A stretch of DNA of 64,000 nucleotides, from contig NC_088783.1 in NCBI RefSeq assembly GCF_958450345.1, positions 21,641,701-21,705,700 on the forward strand. The letters are read 5' to 3'. A program made the translations under genes and the position numbers. The notes beneath the pieces were generated by a model. That model was not told the DNA's origin, searched no databases, and saw only the letters and a list, made by a program, of their open reading frames with translations. Each line of letters opens with the position of its first letter. Within the stretch, counting starts at the first letter, position 1. The DNA comes from Calliphora vicina. Lineage: Eukaryota; Arthropoda; Insecta; Diptera; Calliphoridae. Shown here in pieces: positions 1 to 10,145 of this stretch.

Positions 1-1300
1 TATCAATTATATCTTATAATTTAGTAGATAATTGCATTTGAAAATTAAATTTTCCACATTTTTACCCACCTACTCCAGTTTTTTTTATAACAGTGGATTT
101 TTCTTTTATTAAACTAACAACAAATATATATTTTAAACGACAAAACTAATAACAAATATATATTTCAAACAACAAAAGAATTATTTTAAAATCCTGACTC
201 ACTCCAAAGTTATATGCATTTGAATTTAAAAATTAAAAAAATGCTGATATAGTTTTTGGGAAAAAAATACTTTTTTTGTTTTTAAGTTATCTAAAAAAAT
301 TGTCTTAGAAGATGTATTAGGAATTTATACTTTTTGAAAAGCCAACTTTATATTAAATATTTTAAATGAAAATTAATTTGAAAATTGTGGATACCGAGGG
401 GACCAGGTTCATCCAAAAAACGCGTATTTTTTATGTAAAATTCAACTTTAGGGAAAAAATTCTCAAATAGCATAATCGATATCAAAATATATTAACCTAT
501 TTTAGATGGCCAAATATGTTCTTAAATACCTTGTAAAGAGTTCCGATAACCCGGCACCAGCATTGGATATTACAGCCAAAAAACTAAAAAATCCCATTTT
601 TGGAATTTTTTAACACCTTTTATGGAATTACGGGATTCCTGATTATAAACTTCAAAATTTGTTTTTATTTTTCTATTTCTAATCGAAAAATCTATATAAC
701 TGTAAAATTTCATTAAAAAATTTTCATAAATAAAAATTTAATTTCAATTTGAAAACTTTGTATCTTTGCAAAAACTCAATTAAAAGCATTTTTTGTCATA
801 TTTTTCAAAAAAGTATTCCATGCATTTTTTAACTGTCAAAAGTTATATATATTTTTGAAAAATAGACAAAATCCCCTATCCATTGATATATAACATGTCC
901 ACCTTATATTTTTTACATGGCAAATTAATAAGGGGGAAACTTAACAACTCGCAGAGAATTTAACTAGCACGAATATTATTTCTATGTTCTCTGCAAGTTG
1001 TTAAGTTCTTCCCCATAGACAACAACTAGATAGGTAACTGAGAGCCAAAAACCTAATTCATGAGAATGTATTGCATGTATTTTGTTATTGTATCACCCGT
1101 ATGTGTGAAAAGAGAGTAATTTTTGCATATATATTACTCTCTCCTTCCGTTCTATGTGTTTATTCTATGTTCTCCCCTTATTAATTTGGAGGAAATTTTT
1201 GGAACCGTTGTTATCAAAAACCTGGAGAAGAGTGGGTAAAAATGTTGAAAATTTAATTTTCAAATGCAAATATCTCCTTAGTTATAAAAGATAATTGTAG
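1..1300. repeat. Long inverted repeat, arms 1-98 and 1205-1300
   Basis: The reverse complement of bases 1-98 (GTGGGTAAAAATGTGGAAA, TTTTCAAATGCAATTATCT) matches 1205-1300 (GTGGGTAAAAATGTTGAAA, TTTTCAAATGCAAATATCT) with few mismatches. The loop of about 1.1 kb holds AT-rich sequence with one distinctive stretch near 390-590 and the foldback element at 921-1188. The left arm runs into the window edge, so the full palindrome may be longer. Confidence 0.7.
921..1188. mobile_element. Foldback/MITE-like element
   Basis: The element begins CAAATTAATAAGGGGGAAAC and ends GTTCTCCCCTTATTAATTTG, which are near-perfect inverted termini. An inner inverted pair, ACTTAACAACTCGCAGAGAA against TTCTCTGCAAGTTGTTAAGT, gives a second hairpin at about 935-1012. 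Internal text (GAGCCAAAAACCTAATTCATG, TTCTATGTGTTTATTC) resembles the foldback family at 52078-52410. Confidence 0.6.
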
Positions 1301-1515
1301 TGCTCGATGAGGAGATTCTATATATGTATTTTTTTTTCAAATCGGAACACATGCGAAGAATTAGGATCGTTTTAAAAATTATATATGCCCGAGTTGTTCT
1401 ACTTTGGGGACCCTTGACCACACCCCTGGTGGGCCCATGCGTTCAAAATTCAATGTAAAATTTCAATCAAATCGGACTAAGGATTTAAAAGTTACAGATT
1501 TATTTCCATCTTTCC
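1290..1515 (+). repeat. Dispersed repeat shared with 17345-17585 (inverted there)
   Basis: The stretch TTAGGATCGTTTTAAAAAT, GGACCCTTGACCACACCCCT, GGGCCCATG and TTCAATCAAATCGGA matches the reverse complement of 17345-17585 in order and spacing. This is a moderately old interspersed repeat. In the second copy the outer end reads CACAGTGGTATAG, which may be a true terminus. Confidence 0.7.
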
Positions 1516-1520
1516 ATTCT

Positions 1521-2350
1521 AAAAGTTATTTTTATGTATTTTCTTTAAATGGACGCTTTTCGATTTGATTTTTACAATTATTGAAATTCAATTAGAAGAG
1601 AAGTTAAAGATTCAGAACTTTTTTGTCAAAAATGTCAAGTTTGAAATCCAAAGTGTGTCAAACCAAAACAGTTGACTTGTACAACAAAGCATTTTGGATA
1701 GATTTTGAAATCTACAACAGAGAAACTTTGGCTCCATATAAACATTGCTACATTAATCTTCTATTTATATCTATTATAAACATTACAATGTTGTTTTTAT
1801 TATTAATTAAAATGTATGTTTCTTCATACTTGTATTCAACAAGTAGAAACTTTAAAGATTCGTTGAAATATGTACGCAAATATTTCTGCCACCACATAAT
1901 TGTAATTAAAAGAAAAAAAAACCTTTTTGAAAACTTTTTAATTAATCTTATAAACACTAAACTCAAATACAACTACAACTACAACAACAAGTACTACAAC
2001 AAGAGCACTTTTAAAAGTGTATGTTTACACAAATACATCCACACACTTTTATACTAAAAAAAAACACGCATCAGTATAATTTCAAGGATTTTTATGTAAA
2101 TAAAAAAAATATTTATAACATGAACCTGGCAAAAATAAAACACAAGAATCAGTTTAACGAAATAAACTTCATTAAAGTACAATTAGTGTAAAATTTATTA
2201 TTTGTACTTAGTGAGTGAATTTTATATTTTTGGCACATCTTTATGAGGCTGTTTAAAAAGTTACATAATTTATGGAGAGTGTGTGGTTTCACAGAAATAT
2301 ATCATGGGTATTTACTTATTTATAGGGGAGTCAAAGTTGTAAGATATAAT
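1521..2350. other. AT-rich stretch without recognised feature
   Basis: An open frame at 1623-2057 reads through AT-rich, Lys/Asn/Tyr/Leu-rich sequence with overlapping frames on the other strand; it shows no domain and looks like chance. No RNA gene or element terminus was seen. Confidence 0.6.
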
Positions 2351-2780
2351 TATAACCTACACCACCATAGTGGGAGGTCTGACGCTCACCTTAAAGTATA
2401 CCGATCGACTCAGAATCACTATGAGTCGATTAAAATATGTCCGTCCATCCGTCTGGCTGGATGTTCATGTAAACCTTGTTGCAATTTTGAAGATATTTCG
2501 ATCAAATTTGATACATTCATACATTTTTGTCGACCCAAGGAAGAAGCCTATTGAAACTCCATTATTTCACCTGGCCCCCATGCAAATGTCCTTCTGAAAT
2601 AGCACTTTATCAGTCATAAATGTTCAATTAATATAGGTATACACGCAAATTTCGCTTCAAATAAGTTTTATCTGTACGGAAGTTAGTCATGGCTCCCATA
2701 TAACCCACTCCCGAAAATCACCTACGTATACAAATTATTGAAATGTTAAAAGAAAATACGGTCGGGTTTGACTGACTTGT
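2351..2780 (+). mobile_element. DINE-1/Helentron-like non-autonomous element, diverged
   Basis: The start reads TATAACCTACACCACCATAG followed by TTAAAGTATACCGATCGACT and GTCCGTCCATCCGTCTGG. The end carries the hairpin GGTCGGGTTTGACTGAC followed by TTGTTA. The order (subterminal ACCCTACACC motif, GTCCGTCTG run, terminal hairpin, ACTTGTT end) is that of Drosophila DINE-1 elements. It belongs to the same family as the copies at 31095, 33273 and 36790. No coding capacity. Confidence 0.65.
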
Positions 2781-2800
2781 TATACCACACACTGACAAGT

Positions 2801-3643
2801 TATACCACCACAAGAGGTGAATGAGGGTATATATAAGTTTGTCATTCCGTGTGTAACATTGAGAAATATTCATCTGAGACCCAACAAAGTATATATTTTC
2901 TTGGTCCTTATGAAATTCTAAGTCGATTGAGCCATGACCGTCTGTCTGTCTGTGTGTCTGTGTAAAACACGCTCACGTCCAAAATACGCAAACAAAATTG
3001 GTAGACTTGCAAAAAATATGTTTATTGTTGTCCTAAGCAGTTTGGTATTGAAAATCAGCAAAATCGGTTCAGTAGAACCAGAGCTATGAACCAAAATGTG
3101 AGACAACCTAAAAATTTACAAATTTCACATATTTTTGGTTGTGTAAATATATTGCAGATAATACCATAAAACTTTACACACTTCATTTTTATAATAAAAG
3201 GACTAACTCTGGTGAAAATTATAAGAATCGGTTCATGATTTCTCCTAGTCCCCATACAAATTTCTTTCCGAAATATGGTTCTATGGTCTATAAATGCCTT
3301 CAGAATTGCAGTATCCATACAAAATTCAGCAAAAATAAGTTTCGTGCTAAAAGAAATCACAGCACTAAATTTTTTGTGGATCGGCCAATATTTTATCATA
3401 GCCCCCATATAAAGTTCACTTCCGAAAATCACTTAAATTAGCATAAATATTTTATAAATTTCGCTATTAAGTTGAAATTCGTCATAAATAATCCCCATAT
3501 ATACCAAAATGGCTATACCTAATTCTATGATGATCGGCCTATAATTGGTTATAGCTCCCATATATATTAACCTAAAAAATATGTATGCAGGTGTAGGTTA
3601 TTTAAGATTCGGCAAAGCCGAATGTACCGTTCTAACTTGTTTT
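2801..3643 (+). mobile_element. DINE-1/Helentron-like element, second family
   Basis: It starts TATACCACCACAAGAGG, then GAGGGTATATATAAGTTTG and GTCATTCCGTGTGTAAC, a GTCTGTCTGTCTGTGTG tract, and ends with the hairpin GATTCGGCAAAGCCGAAT followed by TTCTAACTTGTTTT. The inverted copy at 24495-24929 has the same start and end. The middle contains modules (GCCCCCATATAAAGTTCAC, TTCCGAAAATCAC) also found in the other family, so it may be chimeric. It lies directly after the copy at 2351 and abuts mariner sequence at 3648. Confidence 0.7.
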
Positions 3644-3647
3644 GTGC

Positions 3648-3790
3648 TGATGGAATAATATGGTTTCATATTTGGCCTCATATTCTGGTCACTGTTTCGG
3701 CCAATGCTCACTTCGAACGTATCAGTTGCGTTCGGTACAGATTCCCTGTAATTTCTGGCCAGATTTCAGCAGCTCATACGGGATTTTTTT
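3648..3790 (-). pseudogene. Inverted fragment of a mariner transposase gene
   Basis: On the minus strand this matches the central part of the mariner copy at 34035-35020 (shared GCTGCTGAAATCTGGCCAGA and the following bases) and the 17.1 kb copy (ATGGAATATTACGG-like end). It lies head-to-head with the plus-strand mariner relic that follows, so it is an inverted piece, not part of that reading frame. Confidence 0.7.
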
Positions 3791-3815
3791 GTTTTAATAA
3801 CTTTGATATTTGTCA

Positions 3816-4589
3816 TTTATTCCCACTTAGTTATTGAACATTATAGTGTATTGAAAATGTCAAATTTTGTACCAACAAAGTGTCATATGCGGGAAGTTTG
3901 GCTTTACTTCATTATTTTTTAAAAAAGTGCCGCTGAAACACAGCGCTTGCTCACCAAAGCTTATGGCTTTGTGCGATTCAAAAGTTTGAAGACCAAGAAT
4001 TGGTGTAAAACTCAACAAGAGTTTGCAAAATCATTGGAAGCTACTAAATCAGTAATTTCAAAACGTTTGCGAGCAGCAGGATTCATCCAAAAGCCGGCAA
4101 ATTGGGTACTAAAAGAATTGAAGTCGAGAGACCTTTAAAGATGATTTTGCATATCCGAAATTATGTTTGAACGCTATAAAATAAAATCTTTTTTAAACCG
4201 AATCATTACTTACCGAAGACAACGCTCGGTTACATTATGTAATACCTGTTAAAAACTATTTAGAAAGAAGTGGTTGGGAAGTTTTTTCTCGCCCACCTTC
4301 TAGTCCAGATCTTGCCCCGTCTGAATACTATTTGTTTCGATCGATGTATGTAGGACGCTCTCTCTGGAATATGCTTCACTTTGGAACAGAGTATTTCGAT
4401 ATTGGCATGATTCGTTATTGGCCTCAAAATATGAGCAGTTATTTTGCCTCGTAATCCATATGTTGCCAGAAAGATGGGAAAAGGTCATAGGTAACAATGG
4501 TCAATACTTTGAAGAAATTTATATTGTACAAATATTTTAAAATAAGAGCTAAACATTTTTAAAAAGTCCCGCATTTTTAGGTCATACAA
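3816..4589 (+). pseudogene. Decayed mariner transposase gene
   Basis: After a 5' leader shared with the copy at 16.5 kb (CCCACTTAGTTATTGAACAT) the relic begins near 3858 with MSNFVPTKCHMREVWL. Next comes the helix-turn-helix region KTQQEFAKSLEATKSVISKR and AAGFIQKPANWV, then ELKSRDL and a stop. The DEKW region is deleted; the text resumes near 4215 with degraded catalytic-region sequence, YLERSGWEVFSRPPSSPDLAPSEYYLF-like sequence around 4255-4340, and MLPERWEKVIGNNGQYFEEI at 4459-4520. Frameshifts and a large internal deletion make it inactive. Mariner transposases are DD34D enzymes of about 345 residues that insert at TA; here only the final aspartate motif is evident. Confidence 0.88.
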
Positions 4590-4808
4590 TTGGTCAATTC
4601 ACAAGATCTCTTATCAGTCATATTGTCATCGGCTTAACCGACTCTTAGGCATTCGGGGCAGGTCTCTGCTGATTGGTTACGATAACACAATAAACATAGC
4701 ATACAGAGTAGTATTATTTTAGGACATTATTTTCTTGAAAAGCAATAAAAAACCATTGTGAAATATTAGGACAATATGACATGATAAGAGACCTTGTCAA
4801 TTGACCAA
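4590..4808. mobile_element. Foldback MITE, about 219 bp
   Basis: It starts TTGGTCAATTCACAAGATCT and ends AGACCTTGTCAATTGACCAA; the inverted arms of about 40 bp also share CTTATCA and a TCATATTGTC block. The internal 140 bp has no coding content. It abuts the end of the mariner relic. Superfamily not assigned. Confidence 0.75.
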
Positions 4809-4997
4809 ATATTTCATAAGATTTATAACATTTGATTTGGGTTATAAAACAAAAATTTTAGTTCATCTAAAATACTTTCAATATTTTTTCCAGCAAAAAA
4901 CTTGTTATATTTGACATGCTTCATTTGTTATTATCATTTTTAAAGATTTTGCTTATGTAAGTGAGATAAGTGAAAAAAAACTGGTTACTATTATATA

Positions 4998-5711
4998 CAG
5001 TGAGGCCTCGATTATCCGTGATTCGATTAACCGGGCAAGAAAATTCAAATATTTTTGGATCGATTTAAATTTTTTAACCGTATTATCCGGGATTATAAGC
5101 ATAATTTTTTTCGATTATTTTTGAACAATCAATTTGAACAATGTGAATAAAACGAAAAATGGGATTCCCTCTATTGCATACGATGATTCGGTAGCATATA
5201 CAAAAGTAGATTTTGCTGTTTATGAATGGTTCCGGAAGGAAAGATTTAAAGGAATTCCAATTTCTGGATTAACAGCGAAGAAAAGTCTAAAATATTTCAC
5301 TCAAAATTAAATAAAAAAGCGACATTGTATTCACAAACTTAATGCAGCAGGAGAAAAATATGCAGCTGATTATATAGCTGCTACAATTTTCGTGGAAAAA
5401 TTAAATGAATTCATATCAATGAAAAAACTCACCAATGAGATTAATGGAGATTAAACAGACATTTTTTGAAATTGTTTACATGAGAGCAGTTTGCCATAAT
5501 GCTGAAAACGTTATTGTGAATGTTTGTCCACGAAATTGGACGATATTGATCCAACTGATGGATCAGGGTGCAATATAGAGCCGTAAATGTCATTATCGAA
5601 AAACTATATGTATTAAAAAAACTACTTAAAATTGGTACTCAATTAACCGGGAAAATTGATTATCCAGAATGCTCCCGGTCTCGACCATTACGGATAATCG
5701 AGGTCTCACTG
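4998..5711 (+). mobile_element. Pogo/Tigger-type DNA transposon relic
   Basis: Inverted termini CAGTGAGGCCTCGATTATCC and its near-complement ending at 5711 (one mismatch in the first 20) are flanked by TA on both sides, as expected for the Tc1/mariner/pogo group. Inside is a broken transposase: FAVYEWFRKERFKGIPISG (CENP-B-like helix-turn-helix region), then KKRHCIHKLNAAGEKYAAD and YIAATIFVEKLNEFI, then after a large deletion CPRNWTILIQLMDQGAI, the counterpart of the Tigger PNxTSLxQPMDQG motif. Stops and deletions leave 714 bp of an element normally over 2 kb. The internal order fits Tigger/jerky-type transposases. Confidence 0.88.
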
Positions 5712-5713
5712 TA

Positions 5714-7736
5714 ATAGAAAGTTTATTGTTTTAGGACTTTCCGTGTTTTTAAAAAATTCAAACTATGTAGAAGAATTTGGAGAAAAAGTAACAGAACCTT
5801 ATAAATTCGACTGAATTTTATCTTTATCCTTTTTGGTATTTTTTTGTCCAAATTAAAATTATACAAATTATATTCAAAATAAGATGTCTATGTCAATTTA
5901 TACCAAATCTTATTTTATGAAAAAGTACCAAAAATAAATAAAATTTTTCCCCTTTAGGGCTTGAATTTCGAAAAAGTACCAAATTCATATTTGGTATTGT
6001 ATTTTTTTAGATGTAAAGAATACGATTTAAAGTTTATTTCAAAAAATACACATGGTTCCAGAAAAGTACCATTTTCTTCGTCAAAATTTTGGAATTTCAA
6101 AAAGTACCAATTTTTTATGTAGATGCTGATGAATTTTAAATTTATTTTGAATTGGTATTAGTTTAGAAGATATGAGGTTACCAAATTTACCCCCTAGAAT
6201 TTTGAATTTCCAAAAATCCCTTCTCAGTGAACCAACATGGTCTCCACAAACAAACTAAACTTTCATTTTAGTTGGAAACATCGTCACCTTATCATTCCTC
6301 CTTACAAACGGGGCCACTCTAATATTCATGTGTAAAGTCCTTTCACTCCTATAAGGATCATAGGGCCACAAACTAAGCATGAGTTTTGAAATATACCAGA
6401 GTGTTTGTATGTGTAAATGTTTTTTTTATAGTTAAAAGCAACATGTTGGTTTTTGTTATTTTTATTCTATTTTTTTGTTGTCAATATTTTTATTATCTCT
6501 GGATGTGTGTATGATGATGTGCCAGTGTGTCTGCATTTATGTTGTAAAATATGTAATAAAAACAATGTATAAAATGTTCAATATTGTTTTAATATTAATA
6601 TTTATTTCCTCAACATTGTGTTTCTATGAAATTGTTAAAATGTTACGGTTTATTTTCTTGTGTTTTATGTTTTGAATTTTATTTTAACAATTTGTTTTAT
6701 GAGCGAAAATAACCCAGCAAAAATTGTGATAAGTTTGTTAAAAAAAAATGGATTTCCAATGAAGTGCAATTCGAAAGTAGTTAAAAGTAGCATAATCAAA
6801 AATTTTTCTGATCCTTCCAGTTTCTGAAATCAGTTAGTTCCTAAGGTAACAAATCATCAGAATTTTGATTACTTTCTGATTACCAATCATTGAATAGGAA
6901 GTTGTGGTCTAAAATATTACAAAAGAATTCAAATGTTCACTGGGTTATACACAACCATTAGGATGTTATTCTAACTAACAGTTAGAATGTTAAAATATAG
7001 ATATGTTTTCATGTAAAAGTATGTGTGTTATTGAGTAAACTCTAATGTATTTGTGGCCATGTTGTTAACATGTATTGTATTGTTTATATGCAGACATAAC
7101 AGAGAATGAGAAATTGTCTGTGTGTAATTCGAAAAATATTTATCAAAACTTTTTGGCAACATTTTCAAATATTGAATCTTCCTTTTATTGTTTCCACATG
7201 TTCACATACACCACATATACAAACAGCAACAGAAACAGAAAAATGTAACATAAAAAACAAATAGACAATATTATTGACAATGGTTCATATGTATAAGAAG
7301 AAGGTCTCTGACAAATAACTTAGTTTTGAATTATGATGAAATTACTATGGCAACGTTTGTAAGGGACTTGAAGGAGGTCACTTGATTTAAAATGTTTTTT
7401 TATGGTTTCATGTTCGAAATATTGACACTTGTGTTAAAAGAAAATTAATTTAAAAGTTTTTTTTTTGGGTTGTGGTTTCTTTTATTTATTAGCTTTATAT
7501 AAATATTTGTTTTTTTTTAATATTTGTAAATAAGCTGCTAGTTAAGCTATTAAGTTGTTGTTCATTATAATTTTTTTATTTTATTAAAAGTTTTATTTAA
7601 ATAAAATTTCCATACAAAATTTGTTTTTAAAACAAATTTTCTTATAAAAGGGTTAAAGTAATTTTTAAAAAACTAGCAAAAGCATAGAATCCTTTAAGAT
7701 TAACTTTAATAAAAATGAAGTAATAGTTTTATAATA
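5714..7736. other. AT-rich stretch; short AAAAAGTACC repeats, one small dispersed repeat
   Basis: Between 5780 and 6210 the motif AAAAAGTACCA recurs irregularly, recalling the arrays at 8.6 and 12.8 kb. At 6240-6340 the text CAAACTAAACTTTCATTTT and GGCCACTCTAATATTCATGTG recurs near 21625-21685. The rest shows no gene or element terminus; a 66-codon open frame at 6475 is low-complexity. Confidence 0.6.
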
Positions 7737-7738
7737 TA

Positions 7739-8262
7739 CAGTGGTGGCCACCAATTTAAGACAAATACTAGAATTTTTTTCATCAACTGAATTTTAAGTG
7801 CGATAGAGCCAAAATAAAAGGACCTCTAAGGGTATGAAATTTATTATTAATGTTTCTAGTTTCTGAAAAATGTTTGGAAAAATCGGTAAAACATATATGG
7901 ACAAAGATATGTGGAAATACGTTGACCCACCTCAGCGAACATCCGCTGTTAATAACATGATATGACCGAAACTAATGGAACTAAAAATACGAAATTTGGT
8001 CCGAATATTTTATAATAATAAAAATATAATGATATAAATGTGAGAAAATATGTTTATTTAAAAAATTTTTTTTTTGGTCAAGTTGTAGAAAAATTTTATG
8101 TGTTCGTGGTGAATATGTATGAATTGACACAGTCGAATAAAACACACTTGTGTGTTAAAACAATCCTCATGCATACATATTTGTTGAAATATTTGAAAAA
8201 ATAATTGACAATTACATGGAATTTAGCAAACAATTTTTGTCTTAAATTCCTGGCCACCACTG
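7739..8262. mobile_element. Tc1/mariner-type MITE, 524 bp
   Basis: It starts CAGTGGTGGCCACCAATTT and ends with the inverted counterpart, AAATTCCTGGCCACCACTG, with TA on both sides (7737-7738 and 8263-8264). The termini also share an AAGACAA/TTGTCTT block. The interior has no transposase motif. The TA target and CAGTG start support the Tc1/mariner group. Confidence 0.85.
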
Positions 8263-8557
8263 TATATGCTACAGCAGGAAGCACAGACTGAAAATAAGAA
8301 TTTTATGATTTAAAGGCCAGATTCAAAGAAATTTGTATGGAAACTATTCGAAAGAATTTTAAAACTGAGTGTTTTTCATACAAATTTTTTCGACTAATTT
8401 TTCTTTCGACATCGTGGAACAGGCAGTAAATTCACTTTTTGCTGTGAGAGACACGTTTCTGTGAGTAATTTTCTAATAAGTGGCTGAATAAAACATAAGA
8501 GTAAAAGAAAATAATTATTACTATGAAGATTTTAGTAATAAATATTTATAAAAAGTT

Positions 8558-9397
8558 AAAAATACTACCTTTTAAAAAAGTACTAATTTTCAAAAAGTAC
8601 TAAAAACACTACTTTTGGTACTTTCTTAAAATGTAGTCAAAAAAAGTAATTAAAGTACTAAAAATATTCCTCTTTTTAAAACTCAGTAAAGTTACGACAT
8701 TTTAAAATAAAAGTACAAAAAATTCTTCTTGAAAAAAACAAGTAAAACACAGCTTTCAAAAATTAACTAAAATTAATACTTTTTTAATATGTACTAAACT
8801 TACTACTTTTATAAAAAGTACTAAAATTACTACTTTTTTAGTAAAAGTACTAAAAATACTACTTTTTAAAAAAACTACTAAAATTACTACTTTTGAATAA
8901 AAATACTAAAAATACTACTTTTTAAAAAATACTAAAAATACTACTTTTTTAAAAAAGTGCTTAAAGTACTACTTTTTAAAAAAGTAGTAAAATTACTACT
9001 ATTGAATAAAAGTACTAAAATTACTACTTTTGAATAAAAGTACTAAAAATACAACTTCTTAAAAAAATACTAAAAATACTACTTTTTAAAAAATTACTAT
9101 AAATACAACCTCTTAAAAAAATACTAAAAATACTACTTTTTAAAAAATACTAAAAATGCTACTTTTTTAAAAAAGTGCTTAAAATACTACTTTTTAAAAA
9201 AGTAGTAAAATTACTACTTTAGTAATAAGTACTAAAATTACTACATTTTAAATAAAAGTGGTAAAAATACTACTAAAAATACTACTTTTTAAACAAGTGC
9301 TAAAAATACTACTTTTTAAAAAAGTACTAGAAATACTACTTTTTAATAAGTACTAAAAATACTATTTTTTCAAAAAATTACTAGACATACTCTTAAA
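8558..9397 (+). repeat. AT-rich tandem array A, first block
   Basis: The irregular unit of about 25-30 bp reads AAAAATACTACTTTTTAAAA followed by AAGTACT. It repeats with length changes in the A and T runs and substitutions of GTACT by GTGCT or GTAGT. It is the reverse complement of array B (12790-14663). Each unit is partly self-complementary (TTTTTAAAAA). Confidence 0.9.
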
Positions 9398-9697
9398 AAA
9401 GAATTTTACCCTAAATATAATAAACGAACGAGCTACGTAAACAAAATCCATTTCAAAACTGTTTTTGTTTGTTAGTGGCTTTTTGTTATAACTGAAAATA
9501 AATGGTAAATTCTAACTCCTGAATTTGTGGACGGCCGAACTATTTCGTCGATATAAATTCAGCAGTTAATATTATAGAGGTGTAAGACATAATTTTTCAT
9601 TTAGAAATACATAAAAAATTGTATTTGAATTAACTGTTATCTGGATTTTAGTATTTGTAAACCCAAAAAAGCACTTTGTTCAAATAAGAAAATGTAA
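9398..9697. other. 300-bp spacer inside array A
   Basis: This stretch is more complex than the array on either side and includes GTGGACGGCCGAACTATTTC near 9529. Short palindromes are present but there is no coding or element signature. It may be an insertion that split the array. Confidence 0.5.
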
Positions 9698-10145
9698 TAA
9701 TTTTAAAAAAGTACTAAAAATACTTCCTTTTGAAAAAAGTGCTAATAAATCAAACTACTTTTTAATAAAATACTACAAAACTAATTTTTGAAAATATTAA
9801 AAACTATTACTATTTTAAAATGAACTGAAAATACTTTCTTTAAATAATACTAAAAATATTACTTTTTAAAAAATATCTAAAATTACTACTTTTTTAAATG
9901 TACTTAAAATAATACTTTTTAAATAAGTACAAAAAATACTACTTCTAATATACTTAAAATGCTACTTCTTGAAAAGATACTTAATATGTGACTAAAATAG
10001 TACTACTTTTTAAAAAATGTACTTGAAATACTACTTTTCAAAAAGGACTTAAAATTCTTCTAATTATTAAAAATACTACTTTAAAATAAGTACAAATCCT
10101 ACATTTTAAAAAGTATTAAAACTACAACTTTTTAAATAAGTACTA
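9698..10145 (+). repeat. AT-rich tandem array A, second, more decayed block
   Basis: The same unit as the first block (AAGTACTAAAAATAC…TTTTT) continues with much more sequence decay. A further short piece in the same orientation lies at about 11937-12085. Confidence 0.8.

Noticed and set aside
1623..2057. 144-codon plus-strand frame
   Set aside because: AT-rich Lys/Asn/Tyr/Leu composition, no domain, and an overlapping frame on the opposite strand; explained by base composition.
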